64,000 nt of DNA from Ligustrum vulgare (GCA_963555705.1 OY743182.1:50286592-50350591), one strand, 5' to 3'. Shown: positions 1 to 11,565, counted from the stretch's first letter. Notes: generated by a model not told the origin, from the letters alone. Numbers and translations are program-made.

Positions 1-1
1 A

Positions 2-602
2 AAACAATCTCGATTACCGTTTAAAGTTAGTGAAATTCCTAGCAATAAACCATTTGATTTAATTCATTGTGATATCTGGGGACCTCATAGGATTTATTCT
101 TATTCTGGTGCTAGATATTTCCTTACAATTGTTGATGATTTTTCTCGTTATACTTGGGTACATCTCATGCGTTACAAATCTGAAACTCAAAGCATCATTA
201 AGAATTTTTTTGCTTGGGTTAAAACTCAACATAACCTGGCTATAAAAGCCTTAGTATTTGATAATGGACAAGAGTTCCTTGTAACCATTCCTAGATGAAA
301 GTGGAACCGTTTTTCATAGGTTATGTCCTTACACCCCCCAACAAAATGCAGTTCCATTAAAATTTTGGGGAGAGCATATGAAGACGACTTGTTATCTTAT
401 CAACCGCATACCTTCAACATTGTTATCATACAAAATACCTTATGAAACATTGCACAAGAAACCACCATCTTATTCCCATTTACGTGTCTATGGTTGCCTA
501 TGTTTTGCAACCAATTTTACACCTAACCATAAATTTGACACACGAGCTAGGCGATGTATGTTTCTTGGATATCCCTCAGGACAAAAAGGATACCTCCTAT
601 AC
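2..602 (+). pseudogene. copia integrase remnant
   Basis: Frame 2 reads an integrase core with the first acidic motif (LIHCDIWGP, about bases 59-85), then TIVDDFSRYTW, then the second acidic motif (FDNGQEF, about 258-278). A stop ends this frame near 298. Another frame resumes with TPQQN and runs into KFWGEHMKTTCYLINRIPS and the conserved YGCLCFATN stretch. Between TPQQN and KFWGE the segment that should carry the third catalytic residue (Glu) is missing, so the enzyme cannot be active. Family assignment is firm; the exact deletion size needs an alignment. Confidence 0.93.
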
Positions 603-1109
603 TGATAGGATGCTAGTGGTGTCCCGAGACGTCGAGTTCCATGAAAATACTTTTCCATATGCCTCCCAACAAAATGAAGAAACTAACTCGATCCCATTTC
701 CACAATCTATTCCTATGGATGTGAGGTGCCAAATTTAACACACCCTGACAACCAATTTATATCAGAAACAGATGACTTACCTGAAAATCACGAAAACTAT
801 TCAACCGGTCTACCTCACTCACCAATCGATCGACCGGTCATTCCAGTAACTTCTTGCGATCGACCTACTTCACCACCCAGTCGATCGCTCGTCCTAGAAA
901 AGCCTACTGATCGGCCATAACCATCTTCTTCCTTAACCCATCACGTAGATCCTCCAAATGATCAACTAGACCAAACCCAAATTCGACGATCCACAAGACT
1001 AGTTCAACCCCAAATTCACCTAAAAGATTACTATGTCAATCATGCTCTACCTACCCAAGATGGGTCTCTTCCGGTCAAATCTAGCACTCGACACCCTATA
1101 TCAAGGTAT

Positions 1110-2215
1110 GTGTCATATGGAAATCTTTCTTCTGCTCATCGTGCTTTTACATACAATATTTCTCATGTCATTGAGCTAGCCACATATGAGGCAGCATGTC
1201 AGGATCCCAAATGGGTAGCTCCTATGAATGATGAAATTCGTGCCTTGGAAGAAAACAATACTTGGTCACTTGTCTCACTTCCTCCAGGTCATCATCCTAT
1301 TGGTTGTAAATGGGTGTTCAAAGTCAAATTTAATTTTGAAGGTACAGTTGAACAATACAAAGCACGGTTGGTGACAAAGGGGTTTGCACAACGAGAAGGG
1401 ATTGACTATAATGAAACTTTCGCTCTAGTTACGAAGTTAAAGACAGTCTGATGCTTACTTGCTGTTGCCTCCATTCGAAACTGGACTTTTCATCAGATGG
1501 ATGTATAGAATGCCTTCCTTTATGGTGATCTTGATGAAGAAGTCTATATGACTCCCCCACCTGGATTTCGTCGATAGGGGGAGACACCACTTATGTGTCG
1601 ACTTCACAAATTTTTATATGGATTGAAATAGGCATCCCGCTCTTGGTATCAGAAATTTGTATCTGGTGTTATTCAGTTGGGTTCAAACAGTCACATGCAG
1701 ATTACTCACTCTTTACAAAGGTCAGTGGTGATTCATTTACTGCCATTCTATTATATGTGGATGATATGATTATCACAGGAAATGATAAAGAAACAATTTC
1801 TACTACAAAAATGTTCCTTGCATCTCAATTCAAATTGAAAGATCTTGGCACATTAAAATACTTTCTTGGAGTAGAAATTGCTTGCTCAAAATTAGGGATC
1901 TCAATAAATCAAAGGAAGTATACTCTTGATATTCTTCAAGAGGCCGGATTACTTGGAGTGAAACCTGTAGCATTTCCCATGGAACAATCATTGAAAATTA
2001 ATTTGACGGATGGAAAATTGTTAAAAGATCCCACATATTATCAACGTTTGGTAGGGAAGCTCATTTATCTTACCATTACTAGATCGGAAATCTCATATTC
2101 GGTCAACACACTTAGTCAGTTCATACAGACACCTAGACAGACCCATCTTGATGCAGTTCACCGATTGCTTCAATATTTGAAAGGGGCACCAGGACAAGGA
2201 TTATATATCCCATAA
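1110..2215 (+). pseudogene. copia reverse transcriptase remnant
   Basis: The protein reads WVAPMNDEIRALEENNTW and GCKWVFKVKFN in one frame (1110-1451). After an interval with in-frame stops and a frame change it continues from about 1595. The catalytic YVDD box (LLYVDDMIITGND, about 1750-1788) is intact, and the downstream KDLGTLKYFLGVEIA and YQRLVGKLIYLT motifs are typical of copia RT. The linker at 603-1109 carries only a low-complexity, proline- and serine-rich stretch. Since Gln and Trp codons have turned into stops (for example around 1507 and 1576), this is a neutral relic. Confidence 0.93.
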
Positions 2216-2829
2216 AAAAGGAAATTGCAGCTAACGGGATTTTGTGATGCGAATTGGGTTGGAGCTGTCATTACACGACGATCAGTTACGAGATATTGTA
2301 TATTTCTGGGAAAGGCACTTATATCATGGAAAAGTAAGAAGCAAAGGATCAGTTACGGGATATTGTATATTTCTGGGAAAGGCACTTATATCATGGAAAA
2401 GTAAGAAGCAAACGATCAGTTACAGGATATTGTATATTTCTGGGAAAGGCACTTATATCATGGAAAAGTAAGAAGCAAACGACCATATCCAAATCTTCAG
2501 CAGAAGCGGAGTACAGAGCGATGACTTCCATTACTTGTGAGCTTACGTGGTTGAGACAATTGCTGACAGACTTACGTGTAAGTCATCCACAAGCAACAAT
2601 ACTATATTGTGATAATCAAGCAGCAATGCATATTGCCGCTAATCCAATATATCATGAAAGGACAAAACACATTGAAATAGATTGTCACATTGTTCGTGAA
2701 AGAATTGTTAAAGGTGAAATCAAGACTACTTATGTTCCAAGCAACAATCAGACTGCGATTTGTTCACTAAAGCATTGGGTAAGGAGGCATTTCACCATTA
2801 CACTTACAAGTTGGACACTTTTGACATAG
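2216..2829 (+). pseudogene. copia RNase H remnant
   Basis: The RNase H part shows a [16 protein letters not shown] block, then [10 protein letters not shown], then [15 protein letters not shown] and [12 protein letters not shown], the usual order at the end of copia pol. The GYCIFLG block is present three times because of a 67-bp tandem triplication at 2280-2480. As 67 is not a multiple of three, the copies are in different frames. The coding remnant ends about 20 bases before the 3' LTR. Confidence 0.9.
2280..2480 (+). repeat. 67-bp tandem triplication inside RNase H
   Basis: Three consecutive 67-bp units start at 2280, 2347 and 2414, each beginning GATCAGTTAC and ending near AGAAGCAAA. They differ at only a few positions (CGAGATA, CGGGATA, CAGGATA). 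A normal copia element has one copy of this segment. Confidence 0.95.
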
Positions 2830-2850
2830 ATGCTCCAACTTGAGGGAGAG

Positions 2851-3062
2851 TATTAACAAATATCTAATTTACCTTATTTGTAGAATTGTATTTGTAGTAG
2901 GATATTATTTAGTAATCTTTTATTTTAGGTATAATTCATTTTCTTATTGAACAAGTTGGACGTCCTAAGGTTGATGTATATATATCTTGTAATATGCTTC
3001 ATTATTGATTGAATCAATATACACAAGGGAATTATTTTTCTTTAAACATATTTTCTTCCACA
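2851..3062 (+). mobile_element. 3' LTR of the copia element
   Basis: A purine tract (TTGAGGGAGAG) precedes TATTAACAAATA, which looks like a mutated TGTTAACA start. The segment has a TATATATCTTGTAATATG core and ends in TTCTTCCACA. The length of about 212 bp suits a short copia LTR. The 5' LTR is outside the window, so neither boundaries nor target duplication can be checked. Confidence 0.75.
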
Positions 3063-3070
3063 AACTTTTA

Positions 3071-3232
3071 CATGTTTGATAGAGATTAAAATTAGATTTT
3101 TAACGAATTTTGATAAAAGTTGATGAGGTGTATGGTTAAAAAGTTGTGAGACTAATGAAATATATGTTTGTGATTAGTTGTTGAATTTGACTTTGGTAAA
3201 AATCTGATTTTTTTTAAAAAACAAACAGGCTC
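3071..3232. mobile_element. Tourist-like MITE
   Basis: A 162-bp segment lies between TTA (3068-3070) and TTA (3233-3235). Its right end, CAAACAGGCTC, matches the ends of other MITEs in this window; its left end, CATGTTTGATAG, is diverged. The inner ends pair as AAATTAGATTTTT and AAAAATCTGATTTTT. It sits directly beside the copia LTR. Confidence 0.6.
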
Positions 3233-3335
3233 TTACTTAGTTTTTGGTACACTGAATTAGAAATCTAAATAAATTAGTGTAGAAACTTACTAAGAATTCG
3301 TTCCTATTTAATTTATATAAATACAAATAAACAAT

Positions 3336-3632
3336 TAGTAAGTAGAAAATACCTATAGTTCATTGAGACAGTGGCGGATTTAGGACCAAAGTTCATTTAA
3401 AGCGATCGTTGACCGACGATCGTTAACAGCAGCAATAGCGAGATTGCTTATAATAAAGATATAAATATGATATGTCGTATATAATAGTAAGTAGAAAATA
3501 CTTGTAGCTCATTGAGATGGTGGCGGATTCAGGACCAAAGTTCATCTAGAATGATCGTTGACTGACGATCGTTAACAGCAGCAATAGCGAGATTATTTAT
3601 AATAAAGATATAAAGATGGTGTCGTATATAAT
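3336..3632. repeat. 149-bp dispersed repeat in two tandem copies
   Basis: Two copies start with TAGTAAGTAGAAAATAC at 3336 and 3485. Each holds GTGGCGGATT, then an inverted GATCGTTGACnGACGATCGTTAAC core, then AGCAGCAATAGCGAGATT. A third, diverged copy is split by the solo LTR at 34.6-37.8 kb. On the minus strand the core reads as a short peptide (AIAAVNDRQST), but no real gene is supported. Confidence 0.85.
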
Positions 3633-4099
3633 AATATATAATAATAATGCTTATTTTGCTAGCAATTTTAGAAAACGGTTTTCTGAACATTAGAGGCATC
3701 ATGTAGCACAGGGTATGTTGGATCAAGGTCTTAGTAGAACCATGTGTTTGGTCACTAGTGTGTTTTGCTTGGTTTCCTCCTTGTCCAACGTTAGAAGAAC
3801 CAAAAGATGAATATTAACTAGTTTTTTCTTGAAGAATCTTAAAATTGGTTGTTTATTAGTCGTTTATCATCATGGATTTTAATTATAATAATAGCAATTT
3901 CATTATAACACACATCATAGAAAACACCAAATCTTAGATATTGTCCAAAAGCTAGCTGTTGATACATAAAAATACCCAATTCACAAGGCCCAATTAAATG
4001 GTCCAAGGAATGAGATTCATTAGAAGAGTTTAGTGAATATATCCAAATATTGATATGTAGAATACCCAACTTGGAGGCCCAATATGAAATACCCGAAAC
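3633..4099. other. Intergenic, no gene seen
   Basis: AT-rich sequence without a convincing coding region. Two related stretches with AATACCCAA...GGCCCAAT near 3970 and 4070 suggest an old local duplication. Confidence 0.6.
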
Positions 4100-4790
4100 A
4101 TGATGGCCTATTGAGGGCGATGTGAAAGGAATTGGGTGACTGTGCGACAATTAAGGTACTTGAACGACTGTGTGACATTTAAGGTACTTGGACAACTGGG
4201 CGACAATTAAAGTACTTGAGCGACTGAGCGATAATTAAGGTACTTGGGCGACATGATGATAACAAAGGCAATTAGACGACAAAGCTAGATAAGGTTGAAA
4301 CAGCAGTTTTGGGGGAATATTCCACGACTCGTCTGATCAGCAGTTTCCCCGTTTTGACAGTTAAATGAGATCATTAGGAGTTACTGGAGACAAAAGTAGT
4401 TGGCGACAGTTACGCAACATGATGGGCACCAATTATTCCAAGCAAGTTACAAGTCAATGAGGCAAATCGATAATTCAAATGTTAGAAGCAGTTGTTGACA
4501 ATTTGTATATATAGTAGAAATTTAAGCATTTAGAAAAAATCAACCAATCAACTCTCAAACAGAGATTATTTAATTTTCTTTATCTTTACTTTTCCTTTTC
4601 AAAATCCTAGTTTAGTTTGCGTGCTTGCACCACTTGGAGGAGGCGTTTTGTCTTCATTGTAATCTTCATAAATAAATCACCTCTCGTTGGGACTTTGTCT
4701 CAGAGGTTGTTGTTCTTTATACATTCGTCTGATTCCATTTTAATTGTTAGCGAGAACCCGCGCGAAACAATAGCTATTCAAAAGTAGATC
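4100..4790 (+). mobile_element. Probable gypsy LTR remnant
   Basis: The stretch AAAATCCTAGTTTAGTTTGC, then a CACTTGGAGGAGGCGTTTTG segment and finally GCGAGAACCCGCGCGAAACA parallels the LTR end at 14.2-14.35 kb (ATCCTAGTTTAATTTGTGTG, CATTTGGAGACATC, ACTCGAACGAAACA). No coding region follows, so it could be a solo or truncated LTR. The left boundary and target duplication were not found. Confidence 0.4.
4138..4255 (+). repeat. 28-bp minisatellite, four units
   Basis: Units start near 4138, 4166, 4194 and 4222 with the pattern (G)ACTGnGnGACAATTAAGGTACTTG. Each differs from the next by a few bases. Confidence 0.85.
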
Positions 4791-6492
4791 GGCCGCTAGA
4801 TCCATCTAGTGCTTCTGCGCTAGCTCAACACCGGCTAGATCTATCGTGCATTGAAATTTGTGATTAAAACTAACTAGTAATCGCACTACGTGCGATGTAC
4901 GGAAGATGTAATTGACAATTATTTATTGAATAAGTTATAAATGTACAATGTCCGACATAAATTGTGCATTCATATATAATGAAAAATATTCAAAAACATA
5001 AAACATAAAATCTTGACTTGAATATTTTTTTTAACAGCTAATTGTTCATTCTCTAGTTTTCTTAGTCTATTTAGGTGAAGTAAGATATGGACAGGTGACT
5101 TATTCTGTACTTTACAATTTTGATTTGATGACTGAAGTTGAGCTTACAAATTAATTTATCGATTCCCCGTATAACACCATAAGAATTTGTACTAACTATC
5201 TTAATGCAATAATTGATATTTAGATATATTAAACAAATATTTCATTTCATTACATGTAAAAAAACAAATACACTACGAACAAAACTTACACGTAACAAAC
5301 TTATACGCAATCCTATATTTAAATGAATGTAACAAATAAATAAATAATATGAAATACAAATTTTAATTAAATTTTATTTAATGAATATTGCAAATATAAT
5401 TAACTTTATATACAAAAAATCATATATACATCTCAATTTATAAAATGGGGGTTTAACACACAAGATATAAGATTTTATCACTTATTCGTATAGAATTGAT
5501 TCTTCGAAAATAATTTTTTTCAATATTCATTCTTAACCATACATTCTTTAAAACTCATTTTTTATAATTGCACATACTATTTTTGTGTATGCTAAATAAA
5601 TGCGTTGATCATATTCTATTTTTAAATATATTAATTTTACTAGCACCTTCTATTTTACAAATCGAACCAATGAGTTTATCAGAACCTAAAGTTGTAGAGA
5701 ATTAAATGATTTAATTGAATTTATTTAGAAAGATCGAATATCTATTATTTCTTTCAATTTGATAAGAAAAAGATTCAAAATTAATTATTTCGGTCAAATT
5801 GAATTTAGGTAAGAAATGATAGGTATCATTTTAGGATTTAAATGAGATAAATTAAAAGGATTGGATGTTGGAAAAAGTAAAAAGTATAAGTAAAATTTTT
5901 ACATTTAGTATTTAAAACGATTTTACGAATGATATATTTAGAGTTTGCTCTCATTTCTTAATTTGTATTAAATTTCTCGTTGAGATATTGGATTTGACAC
6001 CCATATTGCATATTTTTCGACTTCAAAATAATACAATAATTATCAAAAGAAAAAAATTCTTTAATTTGACTTTTTATAGATATTTTTTTTCACAAATTCA
6101 TATATCATTTATTATATGCATTAATTGAACTTTCCTAATTCATGTATTAAAGTAAATTGAAAAAAATAAGAAATTTCCTAAAATGGCAAGTGAAAATGGA
6201 CGGGAAACTATGTGTGTAAAATAGTGACGGCTATCCTATTGTTATATATGTATAGATAGATTCACTTATTACTCATTTATAAATCAATTTAAAACAATAC
6301 AATTTTTCAAACCACTTTTACATACGTTTTTCAAAATCACTTTTAACTACATTTTACCTAAAAACAACAAAAGATCATTTATAAATTCCAATCCAGCATC
6401 CTAACAGAGCATAAATTTTACTCTTTGACAAATGATTTATAAATAATTAATACATAGTCATAATTAAATAATAAGGGGATTTATAAAGTAGG
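4791..6492. other. Intergenic, no gene seen
   Basis: Very AT-rich sequence with no supported gene. Bases 6281-6420 carry a copy of a dispersed repeat (family B) that recurs near 11.4, 57.9 and 59.8 kb. Confidence 0.6.
6281..6420 (-). repeat. Dispersed repeat, family B
   Basis: Contains CTCATTTATAAATCAATTT, CAAACCACTTTTA and CTACATTTTACC. These are reverse-complement counterparts of GTTTATAAATTGATT, GTTAAAAGTGGTTTG and GAGGTAAAATATGT near 11.4-11.56 kb. Confidence 0.5.
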
Positions 6493-7302
6493 CAGGGTCG
6501 GCCCTTGGGTAAGGAAACTAAGGCAACCACCTTAGGCCTCCAGTTTTTGGGGGCTTCAGGAAAAAAAACACCTAAAATACAGTCCTTCAACTAAAATGTC
6601 CACAAACATGATTCAACTAAAAATGATTAATTTCCTTCATCTTAACATATTAACCTAGTTTACAAATAAAACTCTGCGCTTTGAGCTCTCTCTACGTGTG
6701 CTCGATTTTTCTAAATCAGACTATAACCCAAAAAAAAGGAAAGTAGAAGAGTTTACCTACAACAATGGAATTTGAACGCGAAGCAAAATCTCACAGCAGA
6801 CAGGTATTCTTCCTCTCTTTTTGTTCTTTTTCTTCTCGAAGCAATTGCTTTAGATCTTCTCAATGACTACTGCTTCTTTTTCTCCTCTTAGAAGACCTGT
6901 TGTCGGCGGTGGCGTTGTTAACTTCCAATTTTCCAGAATCTGTAGCAGCCAGGCGGAGAAGACAATAGCGTGAATGTTTCATCTCTTCTCTCTTTTCTTT
7001 TTTATTTTTTCATGGGCAGTTATTATTTTTAACTGGGTACGTGTGTAACATGTCCCTCAATTTGTTGACAAGAATCATTAGCCATACACATGTAATCTAA
7101 ATTGATAAATCTTAATGTTCATTTAAATATGTATAAGTTGTGTTAAGTTTTATTCAATTATATCTTATATTCTAGTGAAACATGTCCCATTATTTTTAAG
7201 TATTGCTACGTAACACGTTTACCAAAAAAAAAAAATTTAAGGGCCTCAGAATAATAAGTCGCCTTGGGTCTCTATATTCTCAGGGCCGGCCCTGAAAGTT
7301 GG
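6485..7302. mobile_element. Non-autonomous hAT element with target duplication
   Basis: Terminal inverted repeats are CAGGGTCGGCCCTTGG at 6493 and, read from the other side, CAGGGCCGGCCCTGAG ending at 7294. This near-palindromic end is characteristic of one plant hAT group. The flanks are AAAGTAGG (6485-6492) and AAAGTTGG (7295-7302), an 8-bp target duplication with one change. The 802-bp element has no transposase. Both ends carry related subterminal motifs (CCTTAGGCCTCCAG and GGGCCTCAGAATAATAAG). Confidence 0.92.
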
Positions 7303-8037
7303 TTCTTGCTACTTTTAATAATGTCCTTCAAACTCGTCTAAAATTTTATCTCCCTCTTCTTCGAAGCACTAGCAATGATTTGTGCACCGAGAGTACTAGT
7401 TTCAATTTAAGTCACTTTCTTGATGCTCGATCTATTTCTCTTCCTCCTATTGATTCCAATAAAGAAATGCCCGGTCTTAGCAATGGAGTTCATGAGCTAC
7501 TTTTAATAGGACTTTCTACAACTGCTTGTCACATCTCGCTAACTTTGTAACTCAACATGAACATCATGTTCAATTGAGGGACAAATTCATAGCTTACCAA
7601 CATGACCCTTCAATGAAGAACTCTCAAAATGCTAGATAATTGTATATACAATAATATTTATATAGAGAATTTTAGAGACGGAATACATACCATAGGATTT
7701 AATTGATCCTAGCCATTTATTTTACTTGGCAACCACTACAAATAGGTGGTACCCAAACTTCTAAAGGCATCAGGACTCAAAGTTTTAAGCGTATATTACA
7801 AAAGTATTCTTCCAAGATCTCGTGTTCCTTATTATTTCTCTTGCCTTGTTCATTCCTTGTTGTATCATTCCTCAGCCTATTATGTTGAACGAAATGATGA
7901 CTTAGCATTACTGCGAGGGGCGAAAAGTTAAGAAGGTCTAAGGTCACACGATGCTTGAAGTTGCAAGTCAATGACGTCAACATGTAGCTGCAAGTAAGTC
8001 AATTGTATTCTTTACCTCATTAGCCTCAATAATGGTG
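7303..8037. other. Intergenic, no recognisable gene
   Basis: An open stretch at 7299-7550 encodes 83 residues of no recognisable family and is probably chance. Nothing else stands out. Confidence 0.5.
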
Positions 8038-8586
8038 GTAGATGTAGCGCCCCGAGTTCCGTATACCCGGTTCACTACGTCATTTTCTGTCTAAATTTTT
8101 CGAATAATATTTTTGCGGAAGAAATAATTGAAATTCATTTTTGGCAACATTAAATAAACTGTAATGGCCGATAAAATTGAAAACATTTATGAAACCATTT
8201 GAAATAGTAAATCGAACCATTAATTTTGTAAAGAAATTGACAATGTCATAATTTCTCAAATAAATGAACTTCTCTAAATTATTCGATGTTTGGAAAATAC
8301 GGAAATCATTAATGTCAAACTTTCAACAGTTTAACGATTATTGCCACCATCATTCATCGCTCGCCACCGTCTCCGAAATCTGCAAAAACTGTTAAAAGTA
8401 GGGTGAGCATTTCATGGGGGAAATACTCAGTAGACTCATCGCAAATTAATTAATTTATAAGATGATTAAATACATAAATCCCGGCTCTTTATAAAACGGG
8501 CATTGATAGGGCTTTTTTATAAAACGGCTCTTTATAAAAACTCATATTGTGCATTACAGCACAGGACATATTTTGAAAATCATAAG

Positions 8587-8698
8587 CTCTTTGAAAACAG
8601 TTCTTTGAAAATAGCTCTTTGAAAACAGCTCTTTGAAAACATCTCTTTGAAAACATCTCTTTGAAAATAGCTCTTTGAAAACAGCTCTTTGAAAACCA
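8587..8698 (+). repeat. 14-bp minisatellite, eight units
   Basis: CTCTTTGAAAACAG and close variants repeat eight times inside the solo LTR. Confidence 0.95.
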
Positions 8699-8905
8699 TA
8701 TACTTATAAAACACATTTTAATTATGACAAGCATAATTTTCTTTTGAAAGCATAACATAGGATAGGATCGAAATCCTCATAAACATAGGGAGACACAAGA
8801 ATTTTACCGAACTTAGGTGGCAAGAATTCTTATGCAGTAAAATCACAGTAAGTATACCAAGCATAATTTTTGAAATTCATAGGGATCATTTCCATCATAA
8901 CATAG

Positions 8906-9038
8906 CAATCTTGGGAGATTGAAAACATAGCAATCTTGGGAGATTGATTTCATAGCAATCTTGGGAGATTGATTTCATAGAAATCTGAGATTGATGTCAA
9001 TCTTGGGAGATTGAAAACATAGCAATCTGGGGAGATTG
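8906..9038 (+). repeat. Array of short hairpin-forming repeats
   Basis: Six units of the inverted motif CAATCT-TGGG-AGATTG lie at 8906, 8931, 8956, 8981 (degenerate), 8998 and 9023, mostly spaced 25 bp. Each unit can form a six-pair stem. The array starts about 860 bp into the LTR, close to where the other long LTR has a different hairpin array. Confidence 0.9.
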
Positions 9039-9356
9039 ATTTCATAGCAATGATCCAAAAAAAACATTTTCGTGAAGCATAGGGTATACTTACTTTTCGT
9101 AAAAACATAAAGTATATTTTCTTTTCATAAAAACATACTTACTTTTCATAAAAATTGACTTTCACAAGTCACATGACATTTATACGAAATCATAATTTAA
9201 ATCAATTAATAAGTGCGAGTCTACCTCAAATCCGACGAGTGCAAAGTTGAGCGGGAATGACTTCAATTTCTTTAAATTCTCCGTACGCTTCGTCTTAGCC
9301 AATAAGTCACTTTAGTCTATCGAATATATATAGTTCAAAATGATAAATTATATTTT

Positions 9357-9610
9357 GAGGACTAAAATTGATGTTTTGAAAGTTGAGGGACTAAAATGAA
9401 TACTTTTGAAAGTTCAAGGACTAAAATAGATACTTTGAAAGTTGAGGGACTAAAATGTAAATCTTTTAAAACTTGGGCTTAAAAGTAAATCAGCAGGGAC
9501 TGAAATAATAGATTTTAAAAATGAAGGGCTGATTAAGACTCATTTAAAACTTAGGGGCTGAAATTAAAAAGATTTAAAGCTGAAAGGACTGAATTGAAAC
9601 AAATTAAAAC
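9357..9610 (+). repeat. Degenerate GGGACTAAAATG repeats
   Basis: A loose tandem series of AGGGACTAAAATGnAnACTTTGAAAGTT units, about 30-35 bp each, degrades towards the 3' side. It is non-coding and lies inside the solo LTR. Confidence 0.7.
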
Positions 9611-11089
9611 TTCAGGACTAAAGTTGCAAATTCCGAAAATAATCAAATAATATAAAATCAAACATTTTCTCTCTCCTTCAAATGAATTCAGAGACGCGAG
9701 AGAGAGAGAGAGGGACGAACGGCGATTGAAAAATCTGTTAGGCATTACCGGCGACGACTCGTGGAGACACAGCCGTCGAGTGAAGGTGATGCATTCAAGA
9801 GTGTGAGTGAGGTTGGATTTTTAGGTTTTGATAGGATTTTGGGGTGCGAATTTGAAGATCTACTGAGGTTCAAAGGTTGATTTTCCGGTGACAAAATCCG
9901 GCCAAAATGGGTCAAGTATGGAGGTAAGTAAATGGGTTATATCTTTATTCATGGTTTTGGGTTGATTTTGGGTTTTGATTTAGGTTGGGCAATGGAGGTT
10001 AGCCGGAGATGTAGGTGGTGTCCGGTGGTGAAGGCAGCGATGGTGCTTGATGGTTTTGAGTGATGTTCCAATGGTGATGAACTCGGTTCATAAGTGGTAA
10101 TGGATTGGAAGGTTGGGAGCAGGTTCATGGAAATCACAGTTGGGCAACTTGATGCTAATTTGGTTTTGCTGTGGTAATGATGGTGGTTATTGCTTGATTC
10201 TGTATTGATTCGGTAGTGGTTGGTTTTGCTGCAGGTTAGTCGATGGTGGTGAATTGATAGTTCAATCTGGGCAGGGGTGGTGGTTATGGCAGTGATTCGT
10301 TGGTGGTGATGACGTTATTGGGGTAAGGCAGTGTGGTAGTCTCTTGACTGTGATGGGAATGATGATGAAGATGATGAAAGAGGTTGCTGGTGAATGGTGA
10401 TATGTTGTGATGATTTGGGTGTAGATGATGCTCTGGTTCATTGATTTAATGGAGTTGCAGTATTTGTGATGATGGCTATGGTGGAAGGCAGTAGGCAGTG
10501 GTGGACTTGAGCTAGAGTTTGGGTGCGTGAATCATTATGTCTCAAAGACATAATGATGATGAATTCTATGCTCATGGTTTTATACCGATTTTAGAATTGT
10601 GGTAGACTAGCTTTCGGCCATAAGGGTTGAGGGTGTAAAGAGGAAGTAATAATAAATATTGTGGAAATGGGTGGTATTTGCACATGGGATGAACTGTGGT
10701 GGAAATGTAGGTTGGATAAATTTTTGATTATGATAAATATTGGACTAACTTTGATTATGAAACGTATTTAAAACAGATACATTTTGGACTGAAAATGAAT
10801 TTGAGAATAAATAAATTTGGAATTTAAAATGATTTTGAAAATAATACTTTGAATAAATAATTAAAATAATATAATTTTAGAAATTCGGACATTTAATTTA
10901 AAATCGAACAAATTCGATATTTCTTGACTTGGCTAGACGAATCCGTCGCGGCGTTACTTCAAAACAATGGGTGAAATAGTAGCGACACAATTTTCTAAAT
11001 ATTAAAATAATTATTAATTGCGTAAAAATTCTTGATCGCTACAGTAGATGTCACTTTGGTACATCGGATTTATCTCCTAATTGATCCCA

Positions 11090-11230
11090 AATTCTTAAAA
11101 AAAAAAAAATCAAACTCATTTCCACCCACACATTTTATAAAATTCACAATCTTTTTTCTATTTTTCAATCACATATTTTATCGAATTTTATTAAAATCAA
11201 TTGAAAATCTGATTTTTAGTCAAACCAAAT
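11090..11230 (-). repeat. Tourist-related MITE copy (family A)
   Basis: Contains CATTTTATAAAATTCACAA, AATCACATATTTTATCG and AAAATCTGATTTTTAGTCAAACCAAA. These correspond to segments at 21.12-21.25 and 31.2-31.33 kb. Boundaries are uncertain. Confidence 0.5.
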
Positions 11231-11409
11231 AGCAAGTTGGCAAGATTGGATTTTGAAGGTCATCCAGCTTTTGAAGGACAAATCTGATTAATATAGCCGT
11301 TCATATCAATATATTCCAGTGAAAACAAAAATGACAAGTGTAAACTTATTTTGCATGGAACTCTTTAATTTCATGTGTCTACGTCGTATCTTTTTCACTA
11401 TTCTTAAAT

Positions 11410-11565
11410 ACTGTAACAATTTATAAATTGGTTTATTTATATTTTTGAGGTAAAATATGTTATTAAAAGATTGAGAGAGAAAATATGTGTGGTTAAAAGT
11501 GGTTTGAGAAATTGTGTTGTTTATAAATTGATTATAAATTGTGATAATTGTGTTAATAGCATAGT
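11410..11565 (+). repeat. Dispersed repeat, family B
   Basis: Shows TTATAAATTGGTTTA, GAGGTAAAATATGTTATT, AAAATATGTGTGGTTAAAAG and TTGTTTATAAATTGATT. Related copies lie at 6.3, 57.9 and 59.8 kb. Confidence 0.5.

Larger units (their letters stand above)
1..3062 (+). mobile_element. Degenerate Ty1/copia retrotransposon, 3' part
   Basis: Integrase, reverse transcriptase and RNase H remnants follow each other in the order typical of Ty1/copia, then a purine-rich tract and a short LTR. The 5' LTR and gag lie outside the window. Stops, frameshifts, an integrase deletion and a triplication in RNase H show the element is dead. The reading frame changes at about 290, 600-1110, 1450-1600 and 2215. Confidence 0.95.
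8043..11043 (+). mobile_element. 3.0-kb solo LTR (long-LTR gypsy-like family)
   Basis: The segment starts TGTAGCGCCCCGAG and ends TTGATCGCTACA, so it has the short inverted ends TGTAGCG/CGCTACA of an LTR. It is flanked by the 5-bp target duplication GTAGA (8038-8042 and 11044-11048). It has no coding region and no second LTR, which is what LTR-LTR recombination leaves. The start resembles the TGTAAC(A/G)CCCC start of long plant gypsy LTRs of Tekay/Del type; this lineage call is inference. Inside are a 14-bp minisatellite, a hairpin array and GGGACTAAAATG repeats. Confidence 0.88.

Noticed and set aside
7299..7550. 83-residue open frame after the hAT element
   Set aside because: No motif recognised, starts inside the target duplication of the element, and no supporting signals.
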